Source of the DNA: Pseudomonas sp. MTM4
GTDB lineage: Bacteria; Pseudomonadota; Gammaproteobacteria; Pseudomonadales; Pseudomonadaceae
DNA length: 64,000 nucleotides
Direction of reading: 5' to 3'
Assembly (NCBI RefSeq): GCF_019355055.1
Contig: NZ_CP048411.1
Coordinates: 1,178,001-1,242,000 of the forward strand
This document shows, in pieces, positions 45,148 through 55,926 of this stretch. The position numbers were made by a program, and so were the translations under genes. How positions within the stretch are numbered: the stretch's first letter is position 1; every line of letters starts with the position of its first letter. The notes under the pieces were generated by a model. The model was not told the origin of the DNA. It saw only the letters and a list, made by a program, of their open reading frames with translations, and ran no database searches.

Positions 45148-47595
45148 ATGACCCTGCTCTGGCTGCTCGTGTTACTGCTCGGCATCGCCGTGATCGCCCA
45201 TCTACGGGTTTCGCCCGTGCCCGCGCTGGCCATCGTGGCTGCGTACTTGGTGTTCATGGGAGTCGCCGACGAAACGCCGGCCTGGTTGATGGTCATCCTC
45301 TGGCTCCTGCTCATTGCCGTCGCGGTGCCGCTCCTGGTTACCGATCTGCGCATCAAGCATTTCAGCGGGCCGATGTTCGACTGGTTCAAGAAAGTCCTGC
45401 CGCCCATCTCCGACACCGAACGCGATGCCATCGATGCCGGCAGTGTTTGGTGGGACGGCGAGCTGTTTAGCGGCCGGCCGAACTGGGACACCCTTCTCGG
45501 CTATCCCAAAGCCACACTTACTGACGAAGAGCAGGCATTCGTCGACGGCCCCACCGAAACGCTCTGCGCCATGGTCAACGACTGGGACGTCGGCCAGCGT
45601 CTGGATCTACCGCAAGAAGCGTGGGACTACATCAAGGCCGAAGGCTTCTTCGCTCTGATTATTCCCAAGGAATACGGTGGTAAAGGCTTTTCGGCTTATG
45701 CCCACTCGCAGATCGTAATGAAGCTGGCCACGCGCAGCGGCGATCTCGCCAGCACTGTCATGGTGCCCAACTCACTCGGTCCGGCCGAGCTGCTGATGCA
45801 CTACGGCACCGATGAACAGCGCAGCTATTATCTGTCGCGTCTGGCCAACGGTACCGACATCCCCTGCTTCGCCCTGACTGGTCCCTATGCCGGCTCCGAT
45901 GCGGGAGCGATGAACGACAGCGGCGTGATCTGCAAAGGCCAATGGCAAGGCGAGGAAGTCATCGGATTGCGCCTGAATTGGGAGAAGCGCTACATCACCC
46001 TCGGCCCGGTTGCGACGCTGCTAGGTGTCGCCTTCAAGACCTATGATCCCGAACATCTGCTCGGTGACGAGGAAGAACTCGGCATCAGCTTGGCATTGAT
46101 TCCCACCGACACCGCAGGCGTCGAGATCGGTCGTCGCCACCTGCCGCTGGGCGCCGCGTTCATGAACGGGCCGAACTGGGGCAAGGACGTATTCGTCCCG
46201 CTGGAAGCCATCATTGGCGGACGCGACATGATCGGCAAAGGTTGGATGATGCTGATGAACTGCCTGTCCGTCGGTCGTTCCATCTCGCTACCGGCAACCG
46301 GCGTCAGTGCCGCCAAGGCATGCAGCTATGTCAGCGGCCGTTACGCGCAGATTCGTGAGCAATTCAACGTGCCATTGGCGGCTTTCGAAGGCATTCAGGA
46401 GCCTCTCGCCCGCATCGGTGGCAACGCCTGGCTGATGGATAGCGCACGAATTTTGACGGCCAACGCGGTGGATCTGGGCGAAAAGCCCTCGGTGCTTTCG
46501 GCCATCCTCAAATATCACCTGACCGAGCGCGGCCGCGAATGCGTCACCGACGCCATGGATATCCACGGCGGTAAAGGCATCATCATGGGACCGAACAATT
46601 ACCTCGGTCGCCTATGGTTGTCGGCGCCGATATCCATCACCGTCGAAGGCGCGAACATCCTCTCGCGCAACCTGATGATCTTCGGCCAGGGCGCGATCCG
46701 CTGCCATCCGTTCGTATTGCGCGAGATGGAGCTGGTTCACGAGCCGGACCGCGATGCCGCGGTGAAGAAGTTCGACAAACTGCTGATGCAGCACATCGGC
46801 TTCGCCGTCAGCAACACCGCCAGCACCCTGGTGCTCGGGCTGACCTTCGGCCTGCTCGGCAGCGCCCCTGGCAACGACCTCACCCGCCCCTATTTCCGCT
46901 CGCTGAACCGTATCGCCGCGGCATTCGCCATGCTTGCCGATGTGTCGATGATGCTGCTGGGTGGCGAACTGAAGCGCCGAGAACGCCTGTCGGCTCGGCT
47001 CGGCGATGTGCTCAGCCATCTTTATCTGGCATCCGCCGCGCTCAAGCGCTATCACGATTTGGGCCATCCCATAGAGCAGGCGCCGCTGCTGCGCTGGGCT
47101 TTGGAGGATTGCCTATGCAAAGCCGAGCAAGCGTTGGCCGGCACACTCGCCAACTTCCCCAACCGGCTGCTGGGCGGTGTGCTGCAAGTACTGGTGTTCC
47201 CCTTCGGTGCTCGTCACCGAGGGCCGTCAGATGAACTCGATGCGGAAGTCGCCGCCATCCTCGGACGGCCGGAAGGCGACGCGGCGCTGGAGCAGATTCT
47301 TGAAGGCGTTTATCGCCCGCTCGGCAGCGAGGAAGCCTTCGGCGCGCTGCGCGCTGCGTTCGACACGCTGGCCGCCACGCAACCGTTGCAGAAGAAGCTG
47401 CACAAAGCGCTCAAGAATGGAGAGTTCAAACCGACCGCGGCGCAAGACCCCATCACTGCGGCTGTGACAGCGGGCGTGCTCGATGAGGGCGAAGCTGCGC
47501 AACTGCGCAGCGCCGAAGCCGCCAGACGTAAAGTCATCGACGTGGACGACTTCGCCAAAGAGGCGCTTGAGCTACAGCCAGGCCGGATTCGCTAG
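45148..47595 (+). CDS. fadE: Acyl-CoA dehydrogenase FadE
   Basis: An 815-residue FAD enzyme for the first step of fatty-acid beta-oxidation. It starts with two or three membrane helices (about 1-65), followed by the acyl-CoA dehydrogenase core: FALTGPYAGSDAGAM, ALIPTDTAGVEIGRRHLPLG and DIHGGKGIIMGPNNYLGR in the FAD region. The long C-terminal domain with RLGDVLSHLYLASAALKRY is peculiar to FadE. Length agrees with E. coli FadE (814). It is followed by a PA2817-type gene, as around PA2815 in P. aeruginosa (recalled). Confidence 0.94.
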   Translation: MTLLWLLVLLLGIAVIAHLRVSPVPALAIVAAYLVFMGVADETPAWLMVILWLLLIAVAVPLLVTDLRIKHFSGPMFDWFKKVLPPISDTERDAIDAGSVWWDGELFSGRPNWDTLLGYPKATLTDEEQAFVDGPTETLCAMVNDWDVGQRLDLPQEAWDYIKAEGFFALIIPKEYGGKGFSAYAHSQIVMKLATRSGDLASTVMVPNSLGPAELLMHYGTDEQRSYYLSRLANGTDIPCFALTGPYAGSDAGAMNDSGVICKGQWQGEEVIGLRLNWEKRYITLGPVATLLGVAFKTYDPEHLLGDEEELGISLALIPTDTAGVEIGRRHLPLGAAFMNGPNWGKDVFVPLEAIIGGRDMIGKGWMMLMNCLSVGRSISLPATGVSAAKACSYVSGRYAQIREQFNVPLAAFEGIQEPLARIGGNAWLMDSARILTANAVDLGEKPSVLSAILKYHLTERGRECVTDAMDIHGGKGIIMGPNNYLGRLWLSAPISITVEGANILSRNLMIFGQGAIRCHPFVLREMELVHEPDRDAAVKKFDKLLMQHIGFAVSNTASTLVLGLTFGLLGSAPGNDLTRPYFRSLNRIAAAFAMLADVSMMLLGGELKRRERLSARLGDVLSHLYLASAALKRYHDLGHPIEQAPLLRWALEDCLCKAEQALAGTLANFPNRLLGGVLQVLVFPFGARHRGPSDELDAEVAAILGRPEGDAALEQILEGVYRPLGSEEAFGALRAAFDTLAATQPLQKKLHKALKNGEFKPTAAQDPITAAVTAGVLDEGEAAQLRSAEAARRKVIDVDDFAKEALELQPGRIR

Positions 47596-47819
47596 CTGTT
47601 CGGCCCACCTCGGCAACGCCAAACGCTTCGCGCCGAGGCGGGTCTTTCTCATCGAGGTTGAACGTACGCAGCGTGGGCACGGCACAGTCAGCTACCTGCC
47701 TAGACACGCCTCTAGCAGTTTCGAATCGAACCCATGCCGTGGTCGCGAGTCAACTAGACACGTCCTATTTAATTACGCGCCGCCCTATAATCGCGCGCCC
47801 AACCCGACACAGGTGAACC

Positions 47820-48227
47820 ATGGCCAACCCTTATCACGCCCACAACCTGGCTCTTCTGGCCCATCTGCGCGGCATCCTGCTTGCCATGGGTGAAACCGGA
47901 CAGGTATCGGAAGAAAGCCACGCGCTGTTTCTTGAGCGCTTCGACGAGCTGATCATGAATCTCAAAGATGTGCCGGAAGAACGGCATATGGGCCAGGACA
48001 TGATCTGCCAGGTCTTCCACCGTTATCCGCAGATCGCGCATCTGGTCCCTCGGGATCTGCTGTGGTACTTCGGCGGTGATTGCCTGCACTTCATGCCGGA
48101 CGAAGAGATCGAGATTTTCCAGCAGCTGGAAGAGCGCCGCTACGAAGCCGAACAGAACGACGAACCTTTCGACTGGAACATGGAAAGGCAGCTGCTGAGC
48201 ATGCCGGAAGAAAGCCCACGGCACTGA
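47820..48227 (+). CDS. PA2817-family protein of unknown function
   Basis: A 135-residue acidic soluble protein without signal or membrane segments. It matches the PA2817 family by sequence as I recall it, with LVPRDLLWYFGGDCLHFMPDEEI as its most conserved-looking part. The ATG follows AGGTGAACC. A TATAAT hexamer at 47786-47791 may be its -10 element. The function is unknown; it lies next to fadE in several pseudomonads. Confidence 0.8.
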   Translation: MANPYHAHNLALLAHLRGILLAMGETGQVSEESHALFLERFDELIMNLKDVPEERHMGQDMICQVFHRYPQIAHLVPRDLLWYFGGDCLHFMPDEEIEIFQQLEERRYEAEQNDEPFDWNMERQLLSMPEESPRH

Positions 48228-48935
48228 CTAACTACCTGTCACTTAGTGCTAATGCAGGGCTTTGTAGGAGCGGGCCGCGCCTGCGATCCACGCGCATGGT
48301 GCGCTCCTGCAGGGCTTCAGCGCTTATCTGAACGGCTTAAGCACTGCTAATTGCGTCTCTGCTCGGCAGCGGACTTGGCGCCTCGGCTGAGCGGAACGAT
48401 TGCGACACAGCTGTTGGCAAGGCTTGCCATTGCAAGATCGGCGCGGCGCGTCATGTCATGTCATGACTCGTTCGGATTACAGCAAGCGAGTCGCTTTTGC
48501 CGCCTCACTCCGCTCGAAACCGATCTCTTTCCGGCTCTCTGAGCGGGCGGCTCAGGCGTTCGGCAAACCGAATTATTTTCGCCGTCACCTATTGCATTTA
48601 TCGCAAGAATGGAAGCGAAGCCCCGCTAACCGCCCGTTGATGGTAGACTACGCGCCGTTGCGTCGCCGTTCAGCAAAGACGCAACCTCATTCTGCCGGAA
48701 CGCACCCGGCACCGCCGCTGCAGGATCACAGCGATCGCCGCCCATGTGCGTGCCGCTTGTGACGCTTTCGGATCGCGCTTGTCGGTCTCCCTCCTGTCAG
48801 CTTCCAGTCCGCACCCCTCGAACACCGGTTCGATCATGCCTGCCTCGCGCAGTGATTCGGGTGCCATAACGCCATGCCGTGAATACGGCCCTGCGTCGTG
48901 CCAGCGATGCTTGAGGCTCATAAAAAGGAGACGTT
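48228..48935. other. 708-base gene-free interval before the symporter gene
   Basis: No open frame here has coding features. A REP-like palindrome is near the left end (listed separately), and a short tandem GTCATGTCATGTCATGAC occurs near 48450. The rest, including some 300 bases upstream of the symporter, could hold a long leader or a decayed gene, but no known riboswitch or RNA was recognised. The ribosome-binding site AAAAGGAG is at 48923-48930. Confidence 0.5.
48263..48311. repeat. REP-like palindromic element
   Basis: TGTAGGAGCG at the left pairs with CGCTCCTGCA at the right (nine of ten positions), enclosing GGCCGCGCCTGCGATC. This resembles the TGTAGGAGCGRGC REP family scattered through Pseudomonas genomes (recalled). 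Confidence 0.65.
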
Positions 48936-50609
48936 GTGTACCAACTCGCTCTACCCACCGTTCTGCTTCTGTTGCTGGGCTTCTATGGATTGACGTTTTT
49001 TCTGTCGACCCGCATCGGCCAGAAGGAAGAGAACGTAGACAGCTACATGGTTTCCAACAACTCGGTGGGTTTCGGCATATCTGCCGCCAGCATGACCGCC
49101 ACCTGGATCTGGGCCGCCTCGTTCTACGCCGCAGCAAGCGCGGGTTACAAGTACGGCCTCTCCGGTGCGCTGCATTACGGATTCTGGGGCGCGCTGATGA
49201 TTCTGTTCATTTACCCCTTCGGCAAGCGCTTCCGGCAGCTGGCGCCCAAGGCCCACACCCTCGGCGAGATCATGCAGGCGCGCCACGGTCGCTCCAGCCA
49301 GATGATCCTTGCTGGCTCCAACATCCTTGGTAGCTGCATCAGCCTGACGGTCAACTTCACCGCCGCCGGCGCACTGGTCGAAGTGCTCTCGCCGCTGAGC
49401 TTCGTGCATGGCGTCCTGTTCGCCGGCCTTGGTGTGCTGTCCTACACGCTGTGGTCGGGCTTCCGTTCTTCGGTGCTGACCGATTTCGGCCAGCTGGTGG
49501 CCATGATCCTCGCGGCGGTCATCATCATTCCGATGATTTTCTTTCAACTGGGCGGGCCGGAACTGTTCGAGGCAGGCATGCCGCGTCTGGCGCCGGAACA
49601 AGCGAGTTTCTACTCGCCTACGGCGATCCTCGAACAGGGCGCACCCTTCTTCGTCGCGGTGCTGGCCTACGCCATCGGCAATCAGACCATCGCCCAGCGC
49701 CTATTCGCCGTACGAGAAGACCTAATCAAGCCAACCTTCCTCACCGCGACCGTCGGCTACGGCGCCATTGTCATCGGCCTCGGCATGCTCGGCCTGCTAG
49801 CGCTGCTGGCCGGCATCGAGCCCATCGACAGTGATCTGAACAATCTGATCCCGCAGATGGCCTCCAACTACCTGCCACCGTTCATGATCGGGCTGCTGTT
49901 CATCATGGTGATCGGCTCGCTCTCGTCCACAGCCGACTCTGACCTCTCCGCCCTGTCGTCCATCGTCATGACAGACATTTACGGCAAGACGCTGGCCAAG
50001 AACAAACCCAACCCGACCGTGATGCTCTGGGTCGGTCGCCTGACCATGATCGTCGCGACCATGGTCGGCGTCGCCTTCGCCAGCCTCAAGCTCGACATCC
50101 TCACCATGCTGATCTTCGTCGGTGCGCTCTGGGGCTCCATCGTCTTTCCGGTGATCGCCAGCCTGTTCTGGGATCGTGTTACCAACAAGGCCTTCACCTG
50201 GGCGGCGATCGCGGCATTCGCAATGTTCCTCGTCACCCGCTTCGAGCTGGTGCCGATGGACGGCGTGCTGGCTGTGTTTTTCGAACTCTGCGCCTCGATC
50301 GGCGGCGGCGTGGTGATCGGTCTCATGACCTTCGGCTTCTTTGGTCGCCGCGCCGGCATTCTGCTTGGCGTACTGGCGACGCTGGTGCTGGCGCCATTCG
50401 CCGTCGGCTTCCTGCGTGATTACACGGTTCTGCTCAGCTCGTTGACCGCCTACGGCGTCAGCATGGTGGTTTGCGTGGCTATCAGCCTGCGTAACCAGGA
50501 ACGCTTCGATTTCGACCGGATCGGCGAGCAGGTCGTCGCCTTCCAGACCGTACAACCCGAAACCAATACCAAAGAGAAGGAGAACATCCCATGTCCAGTA
50601 TCGCTCTGA
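48936..50609 (+). CDS. Sodium:solute symporter family transporter
   Basis: A 557-residue inner-membrane protein of the sodium:solute symporter (SSS) family with about 13 helices. The N-terminal part holds SYMVSNNSVGFGISAASMTATWIWAAS, with the helix-1 discontinuity typical of the LeuT fold, and GALHYGFWG. The GTG start is chosen because AAAAGGAG lies five bases upstream. Its C-terminus overlaps a 43-residue membrane peptide by 19 bases. It converges on dctP of the itaconate cluster, which lacks TRAP membrane subunits, so carboxylate uptake is a reasonable but unproven role. Confidence 0.87.
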   Translation: MYQLALPTVLLLLLGFYGLTFFLSTRIGQKEENVDSYMVSNNSVGFGISAASMTATWIWAASFYAAASAGYKYGLSGALHYGFWGALMILFIYPFGKRFRQLAPKAHTLGEIMQARHGRSSQMILAGSNILGSCISLTVNFTAAGALVEVLSPLSFVHGVLFAGLGVLSYTLWSGFRSSVLTDFGQLVAMILAAVIIIPMIFFQLGGPELFEAGMPRLAPEQASFYSPTAILEQGAPFFVAVLAYAIGNQTIAQRLFAVREDLIKPTFLTATVGYGAIVIGLGMLGLLALLAGIEPIDSDLNNLIPQMASNYLPPFMIGLLFIMVIGSLSSTADSDLSALSSIVMTDIYGKTLAKNKPNPTVMLWVGRLTMIVATMVGVAFASLKLDILTMLIFVGALWGSIVFPVIASLFWDRVTNKAFTWAAIAAFAMFLVTRFELVPMDGVLAVFFELCASIGGGVVIGLMTFGFFGRRAGILLGVLATLVLAPFAVGFLRDYTVLLSSLTAYGVSMVVCVAISLRNQERFDFDRIGEQVVAFQTVQPETNTKEKENIPCPVSL

Positions 50610-50722
50610 CCGCTTATGTCCTTATCTGGCCAGCCCTGGCCGCCCTTGTCCTCGGCCTGCTCTGCGTTGCCCTTGTGCACGACATGCGCGAAGCCAAGCG
50701 CAAGGGAACGGACTTAGTCTGA
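50591..50722 (+). CDS. 43-residue small membrane protein, transporter subunit-like
   Basis: A short frame beginning inside the end of the symporter gene (19-base overlap, different frame) with ribosome-binding site AAGGAGAA six bases upstream. The product has one hydrophobic helix (about 5-30, LTAYVLIWPALAALVLGLL) and a basic-acidic tail HDMREAKRKGTDLV. This layout matches the putative small subunits encoded beside some SSS symporters (recalled). A perfect bidirectional hairpin follows 26 bases later. Confidence 0.75.
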   Translation: MSSIALTAYVLIWPALAALVLGLLCVALVHDMREAKRKGTDLV

Positions 50723-50748
50723 TTCATTGCCCAGGCGGGACTCACCCG

Positions 50749-50796
50749 CCACAACGAGAAAGGCCCGCATTTATCAGCGGGCCTTTCTCGTTGTGG
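50749..50796. terminator. Perfect 20-bp inverted repeat, bidirectional terminator
   Basis: The left arm 50749-50768 and right arm 50777-50796 are perfect complements over 20 bases with an eight-base loop. The stem carries AAA/TTT tracts on both sides of a GC-rich core, serving the convergent symporter and dctP transcripts. Confidence 0.85.
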
Positions 50797-50807
50797 CATT
50801 GCGACTA

Positions 50808-52677
<1,870 letters not shown>

Positions 52678-52711
52678 GCTGCTTCCTTCTCGAATTGGTT
52701 TCGTAGGGCGG

Positions 52712-53917
52712 TCACACCGCGCCCTGTTCATGCAGGCGCTGAATATCACCGGTCGCATAGCCCAGCTCGGCGAGCAACGTGTCGGTGTGCTGGCCTAGCG
52801 CTGGGATCGGGTCCATGCGTGGCTCAAAAGCGGTATTGCGCCCTGGGGGCAGTAACGCAGGTAACTTGCCGGACGGGCTGTCCACCTCGCTCCACCGCTG
52901 GCGAGCCTGTAGCTGCGGATGCGCCCAGACGCCGGCCATGTCATTGACGTGGGCGTTGGCGATCGGCGCGTTGTCCAGCCGAGCGATCACTTCTTCGGCG
53001 GTCAGCCTGGAGAACGCCTCGACGATAATGGCGCGCAGCTCGGCGCGGTTTTCCGAGCGCTTGAAATTCGCCGAGAAACGCTCGTCTTGCGCCATCTCTG
53101 GCTGCAGCAGTACCTTCTCGCAGAACAGCAGCCACTCGCGCTCGTTCTGCAGGCCAAGCATTACGGTGCCGCCGTCGCCTGTGGGGAACGGTCCGTAGGG
53201 GTAAATAGTGGCGTGGGCGGCACCGGCACGCGGGGGCGGCGTGGCGCCCTTGTAGGCGTAGTACAGCGGATAGCCCATCCACTCCACGAGGCTTTCCAGC
53301 ATGGAGACGTCGATGCGGCTGCCGACGCCGGTCTTGTCGCGCAGCATCAGCGCCGAGAGCACGCCGGTATAGGCGTACATGCCGGCGGCGATGTCGGCGA
53401 TGGAGCAACCGGCCTTGGCCATCTCGGTCTCGCCCGGCCCACCGGTGACGGAGAGGAAGCCGCCCTCGGATTGGATCAGCAGGTCGTAGGCCTTCTTCTG
53501 TTCGTAGGGCCCGCCTTCGCCGTAGCCGGAAATATCGCAGACGATCAGGCGCGGAAAGCGCTCATGCAGTTGCTCGAAAGACAGGCCCATGCGAGCCGCG
53601 GCACCCGGCGCAAGGTTCTGTACCAGCACGTCGGCGCCAGCCAGCAACTGATCAAGTACTTGCCCAGCGGCCTTCTGCTTGACGTCCAGCGTCAGGCTTT
53701 CCTTTGAGCGGTTGGTCCAGACGAAGTGCGAGGCCAGGCCGTCGACACGTTCGTCATAACCCCGGGCGAAATCGCCAGAGCCGGGGCGCTCGACCTTGAT
53801 CACGCGTGCGCCGAGATCAGCCAGCTGGCGCGTGCAGAACGGCGCGGCGATGGCATGCTCGAGGCTGACTACAGTGATGCCGTCGAGTGGGCGGGGTTTG
53901 GCGGTTGTGTCGTTCAT
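52712..53917 (-). CDS. ict: Itaconate CoA-transferase (CaiB/BaiF class III)
   Basis: A 401-residue cytoplasmic class III CoA-transferase expected to activate itaconate using succinyl-CoA. Family features include LDGITVVSLEHAIAAPF at the N-terminus, GARVIKVERPGSGD, and the catalytic Asp in CSIADIAAG (about Asp175). DVSMLESLVEW follows. The assignment to itaconate rests on the ccl and ich genes in the same cluster; on its own the family covers many acids. The ccl gene starts 34 bases downstream. Confidence 0.87.
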   Translation of the reverse strand: MNDTTAKPRPLDGITVVSLEHAIAAPFCTRQLADLGARVIKVERPGSGDFARGYDERVDGLASHFVWTNRSKESLTLDVKQKAAGQVLDQLLAGADVLVQNLAPGAAARMGLSFEQLHERFPRLIVCDISGYGEGGPYEQKKAYDLLIQSEGGFLSVTGGPGETEMAKAGCSIADIAAGMYAYTGVLSALMLRDKTGVGSRIDVSMLESLVEWMGYPLYYAYKGATPPPRAGAAHATIYPYGPFPTGDGGTVMLGLQNEREWLLFCEKVLLQPEMAQDERFSANFKRSENRAELRAIIVEAFSRLTAEEVIARLDNAPIANAHVNDMAGVWAHPQLQARQRWSEVDSPSGKLPALLPPGRNTAFEPRMDPIPALGQHTDTLLAELGYATGDIQRLHEQGAV

Positions 53918-53940
53918 ATCTATTCCTGCTCGAGTGCCTC

Positions 53941-54090
53941 TGGTGGGCTGAGGCGGAGCGCAACCCGGCCCGCCAATGTCATTTTTCCGGTGCCCCGTTC
54001 TGGTGGGCTGAAGCCCACCCTACTGCTGAAGGGGAGCGTCGCCCGGCGCACCTACTGCTGTCCCTCGTAGGGTGGGCTTCAGCCCACCAG
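53941..54090. repeat. REPIN-like cluster of palindromic repeats
   Basis: Three copies of a palindromic unit sit in the gap between ict and the MmgE/PrpD gene: a partial copy at 53941-53954, a full copy at 54001-54023 reading TGGTGGGCTGAAGCCCACC then CTAC, and an exactly inverted full copy at 54067-54090. The two full copies form a 23-base perfect inverted pair, the layout of a REPIN. Confidence 0.75.
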
Positions 54091-54100
54091 CTATTGGCGA

Positions 54101-55453
54101 TCAGCGAAAAACTCTCAAATCGTCGATCTCGCGCAGATGCCACACCTGCTCGATCAAAGCACCCGCCTCATCCGCGCTGCGCGCACCGGAGAACTGCACC
54201 AGGCGCTGGAACTTGTTTTCCAGCTCGGCGCGGCTCAGGGTGTTGCCCGGATCGCCCTTTGGCTCGTCGATGGCACCATGCAGCGTGCGACCGTCGGTGG
54301 TGGTCACTTCGACGCGGCCCAGCCAGCGCGCCGGATAGGCGTCGTCCACTTCGGAATCGAGCACCATCGAGACCTTCTCCCGGAACTGGCCGACACGCGG
54401 ATCGGTAAGCGCATGGGTATGGAATTCGGTCAGCCCGGCCTTGCCATACAGGGCGATCAGGCCCAGCACAGTGCCCATGGAGAACTTCGCCTGGTGCACG
54501 GTTTGCGGCACCACCACACGACCCAGAACGTCGATGGCGCTCTGGTGAACGTGGGTGGTGACGCTGGCAATGTCTTCGGCGGTGAGCTTCTCGCGCTGCA
54601 TCAGATCAAGCAGCGCATCAGCGGCCGGATGGGTATGGCGACAGGAGGCGTGGAACTTGAACGAGGTTTCGGCCAACGCCCAGCGGCTGCCGAGGCGATC
54701 GGAAAGCGCACTCGGATTGGCGTCCTTCGACATCCCGGCGGCCATGCCCTGCTCGCCTTCGAGAATGTTCTGCGCGCCCGTCAGTCCTTCGGCGGTCAGG
54801 TAGGCCGCAAGCAGACCATCGGCAGCAGCCTTGGCGGTGTGCAGCTGCTTGGAGTCGGCGGCATCACGCAGGAATTCCCACAAGCCCGCGGCCTGAGTGC
54901 CGGCACTGCCCAGCAGGTTAGTGAACTGCTGCTGGTTGAAATCCATCAGCTTGCCCACCGCCACGGCGGCAGCGAGGGTTCCAACGGTCGCTGTGGTGTG
55001 GAAGATGCGGTAGTGCGAGCGGCCGAGGAATTCGCCAATGCGAATCCCCGCCTCGTAGCCGGCCACCGAGGCAACCAGCAGGTCGCGGCCGGATTTGCCC
55101 AAGTCCTGCGCCGCAGCCAGTACAGCTGGGAAAACCACCGTAGCCGGGTGCAACACCGAGCTGTTGTGCAGGTCGTCCTGCTCCACCAGGTGCGAGCTGG
55201 CGCCATTCACCAGAGCCGCAAAATAGGCGGAGCTGCTGCTGCGATTGACGAAGATGTGCGATGCACCGGAAGCCGGACCCATCGTCTGGGCATAGCGTTC
55301 GAATAGCGGGATCGGGTGCGAACCGGCGCTGGCCAAAGCGGAGCCGAGCCAGTCGAGGAAAAGGTCTTCGGTGCGGGCGAGCACCGTATCGGGAATCTGC
55401 TCGTAGTGCAGCCCGGCGAGAAATTCGGTCAGCGCTTGGGTGTGCTGGCTCAT
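54101..55453 (-). CDS. MmgE/PrpD family protein of the itaconate cluster
   Basis: A 450-residue cytoplasmic protein of the MmgE/PrpD family, which includes 2-methylcitrate dehydratase and cis-aconitate decarboxylase. Segments seen are LFLDWLGSALASAGSHP, ASHLVEQDDLHNSSVLHPATVVFPA and KFHASCRHTHPAADALLDL. It matches PA0881 by position in the itaconate locus (recalled). Its reaction there is not established; a role with methylated or related tricarboxylates is possible. Its start overlaps the VOC gene stop by four bases. Confidence 0.85.
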   Translation of the reverse strand: MSQHTQALTEFLAGLHYEQIPDTVLARTEDLFLDWLGSALASAGSHPIPLFERYAQTMGPASGASHIFVNRSSSSAYFAALVNGASSHLVEQDDLHNSSVLHPATVVFPAVLAAAQDLGKSGRDLLVASVAGYEAGIRIGEFLGRSHYRIFHTTATVGTLAAAVAVGKLMDFNQQQFTNLLGSAGTQAAGLWEFLRDAADSKQLHTAKAAADGLLAAYLTAEGLTGAQNILEGEQGMAAGMSKDANPSALSDRLGSRWALAETSFKFHASCRHTHPAADALLDLMQREKLTAEDIASVTTHVHQSAIDVLGRVVVPQTVHQAKFSMGTVLGLIALYGKAGLTEFHTHALTDPRVGQFREKVSMVLDSEVDDAYPARWLGRVEVTTTDGRTLHGAIDEPKGDPGNTLSRAELENKFQRLVQFSGARSADEAGALIEQVWHLREIDDLRVFR

Positions 55454-55842
55454 GCGTTCGGCTCCAATGGATTGGATAGTTCGATCAGGTTCAGGTCCGG
55501 GTCACGCAGGTAGAGGGAGCGGATCGGCCCGGTGGCGCCGGTACGCGGCACCGGACCTTCGAGGACGGCGACGCGCTGTTGCTCAAGGTGCGCGATGACC
55601 TCCTCCAGCGGCGTAGCGACGAGGAAACACAGGTCCGCCGAGCCCGGCGTCGGGCGCTCGGCCTTGGGCTCGAATTCATGCCCGGCCAGGTGCAGGTTGA
55701 TCTTCTGCCCGCCAAAAGCCAGCGCCTTGCGGCCTTCGCCGAAGGTCACGGCCTGCATGCCGAGCACACAGCAGTAAAAATCCGTCGTGACGTCGAGGTC
55801 GGCGACGGTCAGCACCAGGTGGTCGAGGTGGCTGATGTGCAT
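55450..55842 (-). CDS. VOC-family metal-binding protein
   Basis: A 130-residue single-domain protein of the vicinal oxygen chelate fold with two beta-alpha-beta-beta-beta units. Candidate metal ligands are His8 in HLDHLVLTV, His in INLHLAGHEF and Glu in LNLIELSNP. In the itaconate cluster it corresponds to PA0880 (recalled). Glyoxalase, epimerase or dioxygenase activity are all possible; no specific reaction is known. It overlaps the next gene by four bases. Confidence 0.85.
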   Translation of the reverse strand: MHISHLDHLVLTVADLDVTTDFYCCVLGMQAVTFGEGRKALAFGGQKINLHLAGHEFEPKAERPTPGSADLCFLVATPLEEVIAHLEQQRVAVLEGPVPRTGATGPIRSLYLRDPDLNLIELSNPLEPNA

Positions 55843-55864
55843 GGCGTATCTCCTTTCGCTCCTT

Positions 55865-55925
55865 TGGTGGGCTGAAGCCCACCCTACACGCTGGCGTTTC
55901 GCTCTTTGGTGGGCTGAAGCGGGCG
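55865..55925. repeat. Further copies of the palindromic repeat
   Basis: A full copy of the unit seen at 54001 occurs at 55865-55887 (TGGTGGGCTGAAGCCCACC then CTAC), and a truncated copy at 55907-55921 begins the same way but diverges just before the stop of the acyl-CoA dehydrogenase gene. Confidence 0.72.
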
Positions 55926-55926
55926 A

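Noticed and set aside
48400..48762. 120-codon frame in the symporter upstream gap
   Set aside because: Arg/Ser/Pro-rich composition, no ribosome-binding site and no family resemblance.
54137..55306. 389-codon frame on the plus strand
   Set aside because: Antisense shadow of the MmgE/PrpD gene; Gly/His/Gln-rich composition without domains.
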